The notes: generated by a model from the sequence alone, not told the origin. Shown: positions 1-9,416, counted from the first letter of the stretch. The stretch is DNA of 64,000 nt from Flavobacteriales bacterium UBA6772 (GCA_905181765.1 CAJIYW010000001.1:496001-560000), one strand, 5' to 3'. Numbers and translations: made by a program.

Positions 1-914
1 GCAGCTTGTGGCGCAGTAGATCCAATAGGAATTGTCCAAGCTCTTACTTCTTTTACACCTGCTGTAAAGTAAGTTTGCAAGTTTAATAATTTATAGGCCG
101 AACGAACCAATCTAGCAACACCCGCTTCTTCTAAGCCAATATCTGCTAAGAACATTTGTCTCTCTTCGTAATCGTCTAATTCTGTAATGTCTGCTTCTGT
201 GCCCACTGCTAAAACAATTACCTCAGCATTTTCATCTTTTACAGCTTCTCTTACTTTTTCTACATATGCATTTCCTGTAACGGCAGAATCTTCATCTACA
301 TTACAAACATATAAAACTGGCTTCGCTGTAATAAATTGTAAAGATTGCACAAACTCTTGCTCCTTTTCATTAAAAGATAAAGCTCTTACAGAAATACCTT
401 TTAATAAAGTTTCTTCAACTTTTAGTAAGACTACCAATTCTGCTTGCGCATCTTTATTACCCGTCTTTGCAGTTCTTTTTACACGCTCTAATCTTTTCTC
501 TACAGTTTCTAAATCTTTTAACTGCAATTCAATATCGATTGTTTCTTTATCTCTAACAGGATCTACAGATTCATCTACATGAATAATATTATCATTATCA
601 AAACATCTAATTACATGCAAAATAGCATCTGTTTCTCTAATATTTGCCAAGAACTGATTTCCTAAACCTTCTCCTTTACTTGCACCTTTTACCAAACCAG
701 CAATATCTACAATCTCTACAGTTGCAGGCATTACACGTTCTGGATTTACCAATTCTTCTAATTTTTCAATTCTTTTGTCTGGTACATTTACAACTCCTAT
801 GTTTGGTTCTATTGTACAGAAAGGAAAGTTTGCACTTTGCGCTTTTGCATTTGATAAACAGTTAAATAAAGTTGATTTTCCTACGTTTGGTAATCCTACA
901 ATTCCGGCTTTCAT
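1..914 (-). CDS. ychF: Redox-regulated ATPase YchF (3' end outside window)
   Basis: This is an Obg-like P-loop ATPase of the YchF/OLA1 family, which binds ribosomes and hydrolyses ATP in preference to GTP. The reading frame opens with MKAGIVGLPNVGKSTLFN, which contains the Walker A loop GLPNVGKST, and continues with the switch/Walker B stretch VEIVDIAGLVKGASKGEGLG. The frame is open to the left edge, so about 304 residues are seen and the C-terminal TGS-like part is cut by the window; the last visible residues (VRAWTI) match the start of that domain. It is alone on its transcript, with a TAnnTTTG element 21 bases upstream of the ATG. Family assignment is secure. Confidence 0.95.
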   Translation of the reverse strand, partial: MKAGIVGLPNVGKSTLFNCLSNAKAQSANFPFCTIEPNIGVVNVPDKRIEKLEELVNPERVMPATVEIVDIAGLVKGASKGEGLGNQFLANIRETDAILHVIRCFDNDNIIHVDESVDPVRDKETIDIELQLKDLETVEKRLERVKRTAKTGNKDAQAELVVLLKVEETLLKGISVRALSFNEKEQEFVQSLQFITAKPVLYVCNVDEDSAVTGNAYVEKVREAVKDENAEVIVLAVGTEADITELDDYEERQMFLADIGLEEAGVARLVRSAYKLLNLQTYFTAGVKEVRAWTIPIGSTAPQA

Positions 915-934
915 GTCTTTAGATTTTGCGAGTG

Positions 935-942
935 CAAATATA
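935..942 (-). promoter_or_regulatory. -7 promoter element upstream of ychF
   Basis: On the minus strand this reads TATATTTG, a match to the Bacteroidota -7 consensus TAnnTTTG, placed 21 bases before the ychF ATG. I see no clear TTG -33 element at the expected 19-base distance. The consensus occurs often by chance in DNA this AT-rich, so the position is the main support. Confidence 0.45.
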
Positions 943-955
943 TATTTTTATTCAT

Positions 956-985
956 AAAAAAACCTCGAATAAATTCGAGGTTTTT
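956..985 (-). terminator. Rho-independent terminator of the ferredoxin gene
   Basis: A perfect 9-bp stem (AACCTCGAA / TTCGAGGTT) with loop TAAA is flanked by A-run and T-run on either side. It lies just after the ferredoxin stop codon on the minus strand and before ychF, so it separates these two transcripts. The symmetry means it could stop transcription in both directions. Confidence 0.85.
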
Positions 986-1018
986 GTCTTAATTATTTAT
1001 CCTCATTAAATTAGAGTA

Positions 1019-1369
1019 TTATTCGTTGTGCATATGTTTTTGCTTCGCTAACAACTCTTCTTCAGTTTCTACATTATCTTCATCTGGTACACAACAATCT
1101 ACAGGGCAAACTGCAGCACATTGTGGCTCATCATGAAAACCTTTACATTCTGTACATTTATCTGCAACAATGTAATAAATTTCGTCTGAAATTGGTTCTT
1201 GCGTTTCATCGGCGTTCACAGATTTACCATTTGGTAATACTGCTTTTCCTTTTAAATCTGTTCCCTGAGAATATTTCCAATCGTCTGCGCCTTCATAAAT
1301 TGCAGTATTTGGACATTCTGGTTCACATGCCCCACAATTTATACATTCATCTGTTATTATAATTGCCAT
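1019..1369 (-). CDS. 4Fe-4S dicluster ferredoxin
   Basis: This is a small bacterial-type ferredoxin of 116 residues that carries two 4Fe-4S clusters and acts as a soluble electron carrier. The first cluster motif is [12 protein letters not shown] at residues 9-20; the second is CTECKG...CAAVCPVDC around residues 71-90. The C-terminal tail is acidic ([10 protein letters not shown]). I chose the ATG giving [12 protein letters not shown]; a further 16 codons upstream are open but do not look like ferredoxin. It faces a LuxC-like reductase across a 69-base divergent region, so the two may share control. The electron-transfer partner is not known. Confidence 0.92.
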   Translation of the reverse strand: MAIIITDECINCGACEPECPNTAIYEGADDWKYSQGTDLKGKAVLPNGKSVNADETQEPISDEIYYIVADKCTECKGFHDEPQCAAVCPVDCCVPDEDNVETEEELLAKQKHMHNE

Positions 1370-1388
1370 AATTTTCTTTTCTGTTTTG

Positions 1389-1396
1389 TACCTTTG
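1389..1396 (+). promoter_or_regulatory. -7 promoter element for the LuxC-like gene
   Basis: The sequence TACCTTTG matches TAnnTTTG and lies 42 bases before the ATG of the acyl-CoA reductase. It sits in the short divergent region shared with the ferredoxin promoter. Confidence 0.5.
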
Positions 1397-1414
1397 CAAT
1401 TGCAAAAATAACGC

Positions 1415-1422
1415 CAAATATA
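1415..1422 (-). promoter_or_regulatory. -7 promoter element for the ferredoxin gene
   Basis: On the minus strand this reads TATATTTG, 45 bases before the ferredoxin ATG. A second minus-strand match, TATTTTTG at 1403-1410, is also possible. Either would overlap the plus-strand promoter of the neighbouring gene, so the two divergent promoters are interleaved. Confidence 0.4.
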
Positions 1423-1438
1423 TTTACAACCAAAATAA

Positions 1439-2500
1439 ATGGATAGTATTCAAAATAGAATTACGGCTTTTGTGAAATTAGGAGCTTTTTTAAGTCAGTT
1501 TTCTCAAGAAAAATTTGAGAAAGCAACTAACATAGAACATAATGATTTGTTTTTTGATGGTTTTAAGCATCAAATAAAAGTGGCCCAAGAAAAGAATTCT
1601 TGGTTTACAAAAGACAATATTATATTTGCATTAAATAGTTGGTCTAAAGCATTAACAAAAAACAACTTAGAAGCATGGATTTCTAAAAACTCAATAGACA
1701 GCAATACACCAAAGACAGTTGCAATTGTTATGGCGGGAAATATTCCGTTAGTTGGTTTTCATGATTTCTTATCTGTTTTAATTTCTGGTCATTCGGTATT
1801 AGTAAAACAGTCTTCTAGCGACAAACACTTATTGCCTTTTTTAGCTAAATATTTGGAATATGTGGATGTTGATTTGAAAGGAAATATCACATTTACAGAA
1901 CAAAAAATAGAAAATTTTGATGCTGTAATTGCAACCGGAAGCGATAATACGGCGCGTTATTTTGAATATTATTTTAAAGACAAGCCAAACATCATTAGAA
2001 AAAGTAGAAATTCTATTGCTGTAATTACAGGAAAAGAAACAGAAGAAGATTTAGAAAAATTATCTGAAGATGTTTTTAGGTATTTTGGATTGGGCTGCAG
2101 ATCTGTCTCTAAGCTATATGTGCCAAGAGCTTATGATTTTAACAATTTCTTTAATGGAATGTTTGTTAAAAAAGACATTATTAACAACGCAAAATATGCC
2201 AATAATTACGATTATAACAAAGCAGTTTATTTAATGAGTTTGTTCGATTTATTAGAGAATGGCTTTTTAATGATTAAGGAAGATGAGAGTTACTCCTCTC
2301 CTATTGCGACTATTTTTTATGAATATTATGACAATCCAATTGATTTAAAAATAAAATTACATCAAGACAAACAAAAAATTCAATGTATTGTGGCCAAAGA
2401 TTTCATAGAAAATGAAATTGCATTTGGAGAAACACAATATCCGCAATTATGGGATTACGCAGATGGTGTTAATACCCTTGAGTTTTTATCTAAACTATAA
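1439..2500 (+). CDS. LuxC-like acyl-CoA reductase
   Basis: This 353-residue protein belongs to the LuxC acyl-CoA reductase family (aldehyde dehydrogenase superfamily), which reduces an activated fatty acyl group to aldehyde with NADPH. The central part has the cofactor-binding pattern VAIVMAGNIPLVGFHDFL (about residues 97-114) and the likely catalytic cysteine in FGLGCRSVSKLYVP (near residue 221). No luxA, luxB, luxD or luxE gene is nearby, so light production is not implied. It is followed after 4 bases by serC and probably starts the operon serC-serA-yggS. The natural substrate is unknown; in related flavobacteria the same ferredoxin/reductase/serC order is common as far as I recall. Confidence 0.85.
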   Translation: MDSIQNRITAFVKLGAFLSQFSQEKFEKATNIEHNDLFFDGFKHQIKVAQEKNSWFTKDNIIFALNSWSKALTKNNLEAWISKNSIDSNTPKTVAIVMAGNIPLVGFHDFLSVLISGHSVLVKQSSSDKHLLPFLAKYLEYVDVDLKGNITFTEQKIENFDAVIATGSDNTARYFEYYFKDKPNIIRKSRNSIAVITGKETEEDLEKLSEDVFRYFGLGCRSVSKLYVPRAYDFNNFFNGMFVKKDIINNAKYANNYDYNKAVYLMSLFDLLENGFLMIKEDESYSSPIATIFYEYYDNPIDLKIKLHQDKQKIQCIVAKDFIENEIAFGETQYPQLWDYADGVNTLEFLSKL

Positions 2501-2504
2501 AAAA

Positions 2505-3569
2505 ATGAAAAAACATAATTTTAGCGCAGGTCCTTGTATTTTACCTCAAGAAGTTTTGCAAAAAGCATCTGAAGCAGTGCTTAATTTTAATGATGATAAT
2601 TTATCTTTAATTGAAATATCTCACAGAAGTAAATCTTTTGTGGAAGTAATGGAAAAAGCTAGATCTTTAGCTTTAGAATTATTAGGCTTAGAAAATAAAG
2701 GATACAAAGCTGTTTTTTTACAAGGTGGCGCAAGTTTAGAGTTTTTAATGGTTGCTTACAATTTATTACATAAAAAAGCAGCGTATTTAAACACAGGTAC
2801 TTGGGCAAACAACGCCATAAAAGAAGCAAAAGCTTTTGGAGAAGTGCTAGAAGTTGGCTCTTCGAAAGATAACCATTTTAATTACATTCCTAAAGGGTAT
2901 ACCATTCCTGAAGATGCAGATTATTTTCACTGTACAAGTAATAATACCATTGTAGGAACACAAATGAAAGCTTTTCCAGAAACAAAGGTTTCTATTGTTT
3001 GTGACATGAGTTCAGATATTTTTTCGCGTCAGTTAGATTTTGAAAAATTTGATTTAATTTATGCAGGTGCCCAGAAAAATATGGGTCCTGCAGGAACTAC
3101 ACTTGTTATTATTAAAGAAGAAATTTTAGGAAAAGTAGAAAGAGAAATACCTACTATGCTAGATTACCAAGTACATATAGCTAAAGAAAGCATGGCCAAT
3201 ACACCATCTGTTTTTGCTGTATATGTTTCTATGCTAACAATGCAATGGTTAAAAGATTTGGGCGGAATTAAATTTATTGAAGAAGTAAACAATAAAAAAG
3301 CAGCACTTTTATATGCTGAAATTGATAGAAATTCCCTTTTTACAGGAATTGTTGCCAAAGAAGATAGAAGTACTATGAATGCTACCTTTACACTAACAGA
3401 CGTTTCTTTAAAAGAAACATTTGATACTATGTGGAGTGCCGCTGGTATAAATGGCTTAAATGGGCACAGAAGTGTTGGTGGCTATAGAGCAAGTATGTAC
3501 AATGCTTTGCCGCTATACAGTGTTCAAGTTTTGGTAGATATAATGCAAGAATTAGAAGCAAAAAAATAA
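2505..3569 (+). CDS. serC: Phosphoserine aminotransferase
   Basis: SerC converts 3-phosphohydroxypyruvate and glutamate to phosphoserine and 2-oxoglutarate, the second step of serine synthesis. The product has 354 residues, as usual for the family. It starts MKKHNFSAGPCILPQEVL, carries FLQGGASLEF, and the PLP-binding lysine lies in AGAQKNMGPAG near residue 193. The C-terminal signature GHRSVGGYRASMYNALP is present. I placed the start at the ATG four bases after the previous gene; an earlier in-frame ATG would overlap that gene and add unrelated residues. It is directly followed by serA, so the two consecutive serine-pathway steps are linked. Confidence 0.96.
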   Translation: MKKHNFSAGPCILPQEVLQKASEAVLNFNDDNLSLIEISHRSKSFVEVMEKARSLALELLGLENKGYKAVFLQGGASLEFLMVAYNLLHKKAAYLNTGTWANNAIKEAKAFGEVLEVGSSKDNHFNYIPKGYTIPEDADYFHCTSNNTIVGTQMKAFPETKVSIVCDMSSDIFSRQLDFEKFDLIYAGAQKNMGPAGTTLVIIKEEILGKVEREIPTMLDYQVHIAKESMANTPSVFAVYVSMLTMQWLKDLGGIKFIEEVNNKKAALLYAEIDRNSLFTGIVAKEDRSTMNATFTLTDVSLKETFDTMWSAAGINGLNGHRSVGGYRASMYNALPLYSVQVLVDIMQELEAKK

Positions 3570-3639
3570 TATAATAATTTGAGAATTTAGAAATTTAATA
3601 ATTTTTAAATATTTCAATTTTTTAATGTTTGAAAAGATG

Positions 3640-4590
3640 ATGAAAATATTAGCAAATGATGGAATTTCTCAAAGCGGAATTGACGCTTTAGAAAAAGGAG
3701 GTTTTGAAGTAATTACGACAAAGGTTGCACAGAATCAATTAGAAAATTTCATTAATGAACATACTATTGATGGTATTTTAGTGAGAAGTGCAACCCAGGT
3801 AAGACAAGAATTAGTAGATGCCTGCCCGAGTATAAAGTTAATTGGTCGTGGTGGTGTTGGTATGGACAATATTGATGTTGAATATGCTCAAGACCAGGGT
3901 TTACACGTTATAAATACACCCGAAGCTTCCTCAAGTTCTGTTGCAGAATTGGTTTTTGCTCATTTATTTGGATTGGCAAGATTTCTACATTCTTCTAATA
4001 GAGAAATGCCTTTAGAAGGAGATTCTCGTTTTAAAGAATTAAAAAAAGCCTACTCTCAAGGAATAGAGTTAAAAGGAAAAACAATTGGTATTTTAGGTTT
4101 TGGTAAAATAGGACAAGAAGTTGCAAGAATTGCTTTAGGTTTGGGAATGAATGTAATTGCAACTGATGACATAATTACCAGTGCACCTATTTCAGTTGAA
4201 TTTTTTAACGGTCAGAAAATAACTATAAATATTGATACAGTTACTAAAGATGAATTGCTGAAAGAGTCAGATTTTATTTCGCTACATGTGCCTTCTCAAC
4301 AAGAGTATATTATCACAAAAAGTGAAATAGCAAAAATGAAAGATGGTGTAGGAATTATAAATACTGCAAGGGGTGGAATTCTGCATGAAGTAGACTTGGT
4401 AACTGCAATAGAAAGTGGTAAAGTACAATTTGCCGGTTTAGATGTTTTTGAAACAGAACCAACACCTGCTGTGCAGCTATTAATGAATCCAGAAATTTCT
4501 TTAACTCCGCACATAGGTGGAGCTACAAAAGAAGCTCAAGATAGAATTGGAGTAGAATTGGCACAACAGATTATTGCTTTATTAAATTAA
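3640..4590 (+). CDS. serA: D-3-phosphoglycerate dehydrogenase, short form
   Basis: This is a 2-hydroxyacid dehydrogenase that oxidises 3-phosphoglycerate with NAD, the first step of serine synthesis. The protein of about 316 residues shows GRGGVGMDNIDV, the Rossmann motif GILGFGKIGQEVARIALGLG, the catalytic arginine in NTARGGI, the glutamate in DVFETEP and the histidine in LTPHIGG. It ends right after the catalytic domains, so it lacks the C-terminal ACT domain that mediates serine feedback in longer forms. I prefer the ATG giving MKILANDG; an ATG 15 bases upstream is possible. It follows serC by 70 bases. Substrate assignment relies on this context. Confidence 0.9.
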   Translation: MKILANDGISQSGIDALEKGGFEVITTKVAQNQLENFINEHTIDGILVRSATQVRQELVDACPSIKLIGRGGVGMDNIDVEYAQDQGLHVINTPEASSSSVAELVFAHLFGLARFLHSSNREMPLEGDSRFKELKKAYSQGIELKGKTIGILGFGKIGQEVARIALGLGMNVIATDDIITSAPISVEFFNGQKITINIDTVTKDELLKESDFISLHVPSQQEYIITKSEIAKMKDGVGIINTARGGILHEVDLVTAIESGKVQFAGLDVFETEPTPAVQLLMNPEISLTPHIGGATKEAQDRIGVELAQQIIALLN

Positions 4591-4625
4591 GATTTTGTGA
4601 AATTAAAATAATTGAACATTATAAA

Positions 4626-5288
4626 ATGATTAAAGAAAATCTATTAAAAATAAAAGAATCAATTCCAGAAAATGTAACTTTAGTTGCAGTTTCTAAAACC
4701 AAACCTGTTGAAGATTTGCAAGCTGCTTATGATGCAGGGCAGCGTATTTTTGGTGAAAATAAAATTCAGGAAATGGCCAGTAAATTTGATGTTTTACCAA
4801 AAGATATTCAATGGCATATGATTGGCCATTTACAGAGTAATAAGGTTAAATACATGGCTCATTTTGTTGATTTAATTCACGGAATTGACAAGTTTAAAAC
4901 GCTAAAAGAAATAAACAAGCAAGCTAAAAAGCATAATAGAGTTATAAACTGTTTGCTACAAGCAAGAATTGCAAAAGAAGAAACAAAATTTGGTTTATCT
5001 TTTGAAGACATAGCTACTATCTTGCAATCATTAGAATTTAAAGAATTAGAAAATATAAAAATTGTGGGTCTTATGGGAATGGCAACATTTACAGATAATA
5101 AATCTCAATTAAAAGAAGAGTTTTCATCTTTAAAAAACTTCTTTGATTCGCAACAATTAATAACAGAAAATAACAACTGTAAACTGCAAACACTCTCTAT
5201 GGGAATGAGCGGAGATTATAATTTGGCAATAGAAAATGGAAGTTCTATGATTAGAGTAGGAAGTTCTATATTTGGTAATCGAAATTAA
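4626..5288 (+). CDS. YggS family PLP-binding protein
   Basis: This is a member of the YggS/PROSC family, single-domain alanine-racemase-fold proteins that bind pyridoxal phosphate and keep its free level in balance. The 220 residues include VAVSKTKPVEDL with the PLP lysine near residue 24, RIFGENKIQE, WHMIGHLQSNK and the phosphate-binding end MGMSGDYNLAIENGSSMIRVG. Length is typical. It follows serA by 35 bases on the same strand; a PLP-homeostasis protein beside the PLP enzyme SerC fits, but a functional link is inference. Confidence 0.93.
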   Translation: MIKENLLKIKESIPENVTLVAVSKTKPVEDLQAAYDAGQRIFGENKIQEMASKFDVLPKDIQWHMIGHLQSNKVKYMAHFVDLIHGIDKFKTLKEINKQAKKHNRVINCLLQARIAKEETKFGLSFEDIATILQSLEFKELENIKIVGLMGMATFTDNKSQLKEEFSSLKNFFDSQQLITENNNCKLQTLSMGMSGDYNLAIENGSSMIRVGSSIFGNRN

Positions 5289-5319
5289 AATTATTTAATT
5301 TCAAGATAAGAAAAAGAAT

Positions 5320-6398
5320 TTGTACACAATATTAGACATTGAAACAACCGGTGGTAAGTTTAATGAAGAGGGCATTACAGAAATTGCTATTTATAAATTT
5401 GATGGTCACGCCGTTGTAGATCAATTTATTAGCTTAGTAAATCCTGAAAAAGAAATTCAGCCATTTGTTGTTCAACTAACAGGTATTAATAATAAAATGT
5501 TGCAGAATGCACCAAAATTCTATGAAATAGCCAAAAGAATTTTAGAAATAACCAAAGATGCTACATTAGTTGCTCATAATACTTCGTTCGATTATAGAAT
5601 TTTAAAGACAGAGTTTGATAGATTAGGATACGATTTCACAAGAAATACGCTTTGTACAGTAGAATTAAGTCAGAAACTAATTTTAGACCAGCCTTCTTAC
5701 AGTTTAGGTAAATTGATAAAAGCATTAGGAATCCCAATGACAGATAGACATAGGGCTTCTGGAGATGCTCTCGCAACAGTGCAATTATTTAAGTTGCTTT
5801 TAGAGAAAGACGTTACTAAGACAATTATTCAAGATTCTATAAAATACCATGACAAAAGAGTAGAAAAAGAAAGACTTCAAAAATTAATAGCTGCTGTACC
5901 AAAAGAATTGGGGTTGTTTTACATACACGGTGCAGACGGAAAAGTAATTTATTTAGGGCGGGGAAAAGATATAAAATCTGAAGTAAATAAATTATTTTTA
6001 AAAGAAACGAAAAGAGCTGTTAAGGTTCAAGACAGAGCAATCTCTATATCTTTTGAGAAAACAGGAAATGATTTATTTACACGATTAAAATATTATATAG
6101 AATTAGAAGCCTAGCGCCAAAATATAACTTTCAAAAAGAGAAAAAAGCCTTTTTACAAGATTTTAATAATGAAGATTTTATAATTTTTGATAAAGGAAGA
6201 GCGTTAGAAGAACGTGCAGTCATTCTAATAGAAAATAAAGAAGTTTTTGGCTACGGTTATACTAATTTAGCATTTCAAGAAAATAATATCGAAATTTTAA
6301 AGTCTATAGTAACGCCCATTGAAAATAAAGAATTAGCAAAAGCAATTATAAAAAATTATTTGAACAAAAACAATGTTCAAAAAATTGTTAGGCTTTAG
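5320..6398 (+). CDS. DnaQ-like exonuclease with GIY-YIG domain (frameshifted)
   Basis: This protein joins a DEDDh 3'-5' exonuclease to a GIY-YIG-type domain. The exonuclease has LDIETTGG at residues 4-11 (first acidic pair), VAHNTSFDYRIL and HRASGDALATVQLF. The second domain begins near residue 203 with LGLFYIHGADGKVIYLGRGK, the GIY-YIG pattern seen in UvrC and Cho. The start codon is TTG. The frame breaks near 6108 in an early TAG, after which the same protein continues in the next frame (LAPKYNFQKEKK...) to a TAG at 6396-6398, giving about 359 residues. One missing base explains this, so I treat it as one gene. It probably acts on DNA repair intermediates; substrate is unproven. Confidence 0.82.
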
Positions 6399-6445
6399 TT
6401 TCAGTAAAATAATATTCTTACTGTATTCATAAAGAATAAAAGCAA

Positions 6446-8541
6446 TTAACTAATATTACTCCAAATTTTAGAGGACTTAGTCATTTTCATAAACGCTTTT
6501 TTAATTGATAGGTTTTCTTCTTTTGCTAAATTTTGATCTTCTTGTAAAAGAGTAATTGCAGTATTTCTGGCCGTAACTAGAATTTTAGAATCTTTAAGAA
6601 TATCGGCAATTTTTAAATTTAACACACCACTTTGTTGCGTTCCCATAAGGTTCCCGGTCCTCTTAGTTTTAAATCAACTTCTGCAATTTTAAAACCATCT
6701 GTAGTATCTACCATCGTTTTTAAGCGCATTTTTGCCTCTGGAGACAACTTGAAGCTAGATAATAAAATACAATAGCTTTGGTCTGCTCCTCTTCCAACTC
6801 TTCCTCTTAATTGGTGCAATTGTGAAAGTCCAAAACGCTCAGAACTTTCAATAATCATAACACTTGCATTGGGCACATTTACTCCTACTTCTATAACCGT
6901 AGTTGCCACCATTATTTGAGTTTCACCCTTTACAAAACGCTGCATTTCAAATTCTTTATCTGCGGGTTTCATTTTTCCATGTACAATACTTATCTGATAT
7001 TTTGGTAATGGAAACTCTCTAGAAACACTTTCAAATCCATCCATTAAATCTTTATAATCCATTGCCTCAGATTCTTCAATTAAAGGATAAACTAAATAAA
7101 TCTGTCGCCCTTTAGCAATCTCATCTTTCATAAATTTAAAGACAGACAAACGATTACTATCAAAACGATGCACTGTTTTTACTTCTTTTCTCCCTGGAGG
7201 TAATTCATCAATTACAGAAATATCTAAGTCTCCATAAACAGACATCGCTAAAGTTCTTGGTATAGGTGTTGCGGTCATTACTAAAATATGAGGAGGAAGC
7301 GTGTTTTTAGCCCATAATTTTGCTCTTTGTTTTACACCAAATCGATGTTGTTCATCGATTACGGCAATTCCTAAGTTTTTAAATTTAACTTTATCCTCTA
7401 TTAAGGCATGTGTGCCAATTAGAATATGCAACGTTCCATCTTCTAAAGCTGCATGAATTTCTCTTCTTTTTTTAACCCTCACAGAACCAGTTAGTATATC
7501 TACCTTAATATTCATACCACTTACAAGCTCTGAAACTGCTGTAAAATGTTGATTTGCTAATATTTCTGTAGGCGCCATAATAGTAGCTTGAAAACCATTG
7601 TCTACAGCTAAAAGCATTGCTAAAATTGCCACAATAGTTTTTCCAGATCCTACATCTCCTTGCAGAAGACGGTTCATATGTGCACCAGAAGCAACATCCT
7701 TTCTAATTTCCTTTAAAACTCTTTTCTGTGCATTCGTTAAACTGAACGGAAGTTTATCTGCATAGAATTCATTAAAAACGGCACCTACGTTTTCAAATAC
7801 AAATCCTTTTATTTTTGTTTTATTGATAAGTTTCTTTCGTAATAACTGCAATTGAATAAAAAATAATTCCTCGAACTTTAAACGATATTCTGCTTTTGCT
7901 AAATTTTCTTGACTCTTAGGAAAATGTACATTTAATAAAGCATCTTGTTTAGACATCAATTTAAAATCAGAAATAATTTCTTGTGACAGATTTTCTTCAA
8001 TCTTATCATAGAACTGTTGCAAAAGACTTTGTATATAGGTTCGCATCAATTTATTAGAAACACCAAAATTTGTAAGTTTCTCTGTTGAGGGATATACTGG
8101 TTGCATTTTAGATTGCAGTTTCTTCTTATATTCTGAGACCAACTCTAGCTCTGGATGCGGAATACTAAAATTACCATTGTAATGATTTAACTTACCATAA
8201 ACTACATAGGGCTCATTAATTTTAATTGAATCTTTAATCCATTTTTGACCTTTAAACCAAACCAATTCCATGCTTCCCGTTGGATCTTGAAAAGTAGCTA
8301 CCAACCTATTTCCTCTTTTTTGTGCAACAGATTTTAAATGTGTAATGCTACCTACAATTTGTACCTCCGAAGAATTTGGTTGTAAATCCTTTATTGGATA
8401 AAAAGTAGTTTTATCTATATATCGAAAAGGAAAAAAATTTAATAAATCATTACAAGTTTTTATACCTAAATCTGCATACAAAAGCGCTGCTCTTTGAACA
8501 CTAATTCCATTTATGTATGTAATTGGATAATCTAAATTCAA
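6446..8541 (-). CDS. recG: ATP-dependent DNA helicase RecG (frameshifted near C-terminus)
   Basis: RecG is a superfamily 2 helicase that remodels stalled replication forks and Holliday junctions. In order there is an OB-fold wedge domain (around residues 60-160), Walker A GDVGSGKTIVAIL, the DEQH box IDEQHRFGVKQR, motif III TATPIPRT, and GRVGRGADQSY. The frame runs 640 residues and then departs after KLRGPGTL. The expected continuation MGTQQSGVLNLKIADILKD is found one base away, ending in a stop at 6446, so one base has been lost near 6647. The repaired protein has about 698 residues, the normal length for RecG. It is a single gene transcribed towards the exonuclease gene. Confidence 0.93.
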
Positions 8542-9012
8542 CTTAAAAAATTATGATAACGAAATTAATGAAATCCAATTTAAAAAGTGAATATTATTAT
8601 AAATAATATAAAAAAGAGGATATAACTGCGAAGCTATTAAATGATAAATAATTGGAATTATTTTGTCTTTAATATAAACTTAAATAATAAATGATTTTAG
8701 AATAATTTAAATTAACTAAAAATGTAACCCTTTTTAAACAAAAACCTTAATAAAAACCAAAATTACTATTGACTTTTATTAAGGCTAATTATATATAAAA
8801 AACACAAGGAAACAAATTAAAAAAACCCCTACAATTTTATAAAATGTTTTCTATTATCGAAATAATAAAAACTCCTTGTGCTAGAATTTACAAACTTTGT
8901 GATATTCTTCCATCTGTTTAAAGAATTGTACAAGCAATTTATGTGCCAATTTAAGTAATTTATATAAAAAATAAAAAAATGAATTAATATACATCAACTA
9001 AACAAGTCTACT
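8542..9012 (+). other. AT-rich intergenic region without a recognisable gene
   Basis: I see no convincing coding sequence in this 471-base stretch on either strand. It holds an 11-bp inverted repeat (CCTTAATAAAA at 8745-8755 and its complement at 8774-8784, 18-base loop) and an 8-bp repeat pair CACAAGGA / TCCTTGTG at 8803-8810 and 8873-8880 enclosing 62 bases. It separates the start of recG from the end of the LytTR gene. The repeats could be RNA structures or remnants; nothing identifies them. Confidence 0.4.
8745..8784. repeat. 11-bp inverted repeat with 18-base loop
   Basis: The arms CCTTAATAAAA and TTTTATTAAGG are exact complements. There is no long T-run directly after either arm, so a classical terminator is doubtful. 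It may be part of an untranslated leader or a decayed terminator of the minus-strand LytTR gene. Confidence 0.4.
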
Positions 9013-9370
9013 TTATTGCCTTAAATTTAAAAATCTTCTAAGAGGCTCTAATTTTCTTTTAGAAATATTTAAAGATTTATTATTTTTAAGTATGCAGTAA
9101 TTGCCATTTGACGCTCGTTATACAAGAAACTAGGTCGCGTAACAGCAATAGATGTGGTAACAAAAAATCCTGAGGTAATTTATCCTCATAAAAACCAATA
9201 TTCTTAGAAACTACCTTAATAATATCATCTAGAAGATAAAACGTTGTGTACTTGCCGTTTGCCTCTAAATACATAATGTTATTTATTTCAACGAGCTCTA
9301 CGACATCATCCAGGCGTAAAGCAAGGAATTTATCATTAATTAATTTATCAAATAATTTTGGGGTAGACAT
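9013..9370 (-). CDS. Small LytTR-domain DNA-binding protein (frameshifted)
   Basis: The first 70 residues resemble a LytTR DNA-binding domain: LVEINNIMYLEANGKYTTFYL followed by VVSKNIGFYEDKLPQDF matches the strand pattern of that domain, with no receiver domain in front. The frame then loses similarity. In a neighbouring frame the text SKRKLEPLRRFLNLRQ, typical of the end of small flavobacterial LytTR regulators, leads to a TAA at 9013-9015. Joining the parts needs at least two frame changes and gives about 119 residues, which is a usual size for such stand-alone regulators. The stretch between has uncertain reading. It is flanked by long spacers and probably transcribed alone; its targets are unknown. 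Confidence 0.6.
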
Positions 9371-9416
9371 TTTATTTGTTTTTATAATTTACTTACGTAA
9401 TCTTAAAGTTGCATAG

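Noticed and set aside
1439..2500. Bioluminescence (lux) locus
   Set aside because: Only a LuxC-like reductase is present. No luciferase, LuxD or LuxE is found and the neighbours are serine genes.
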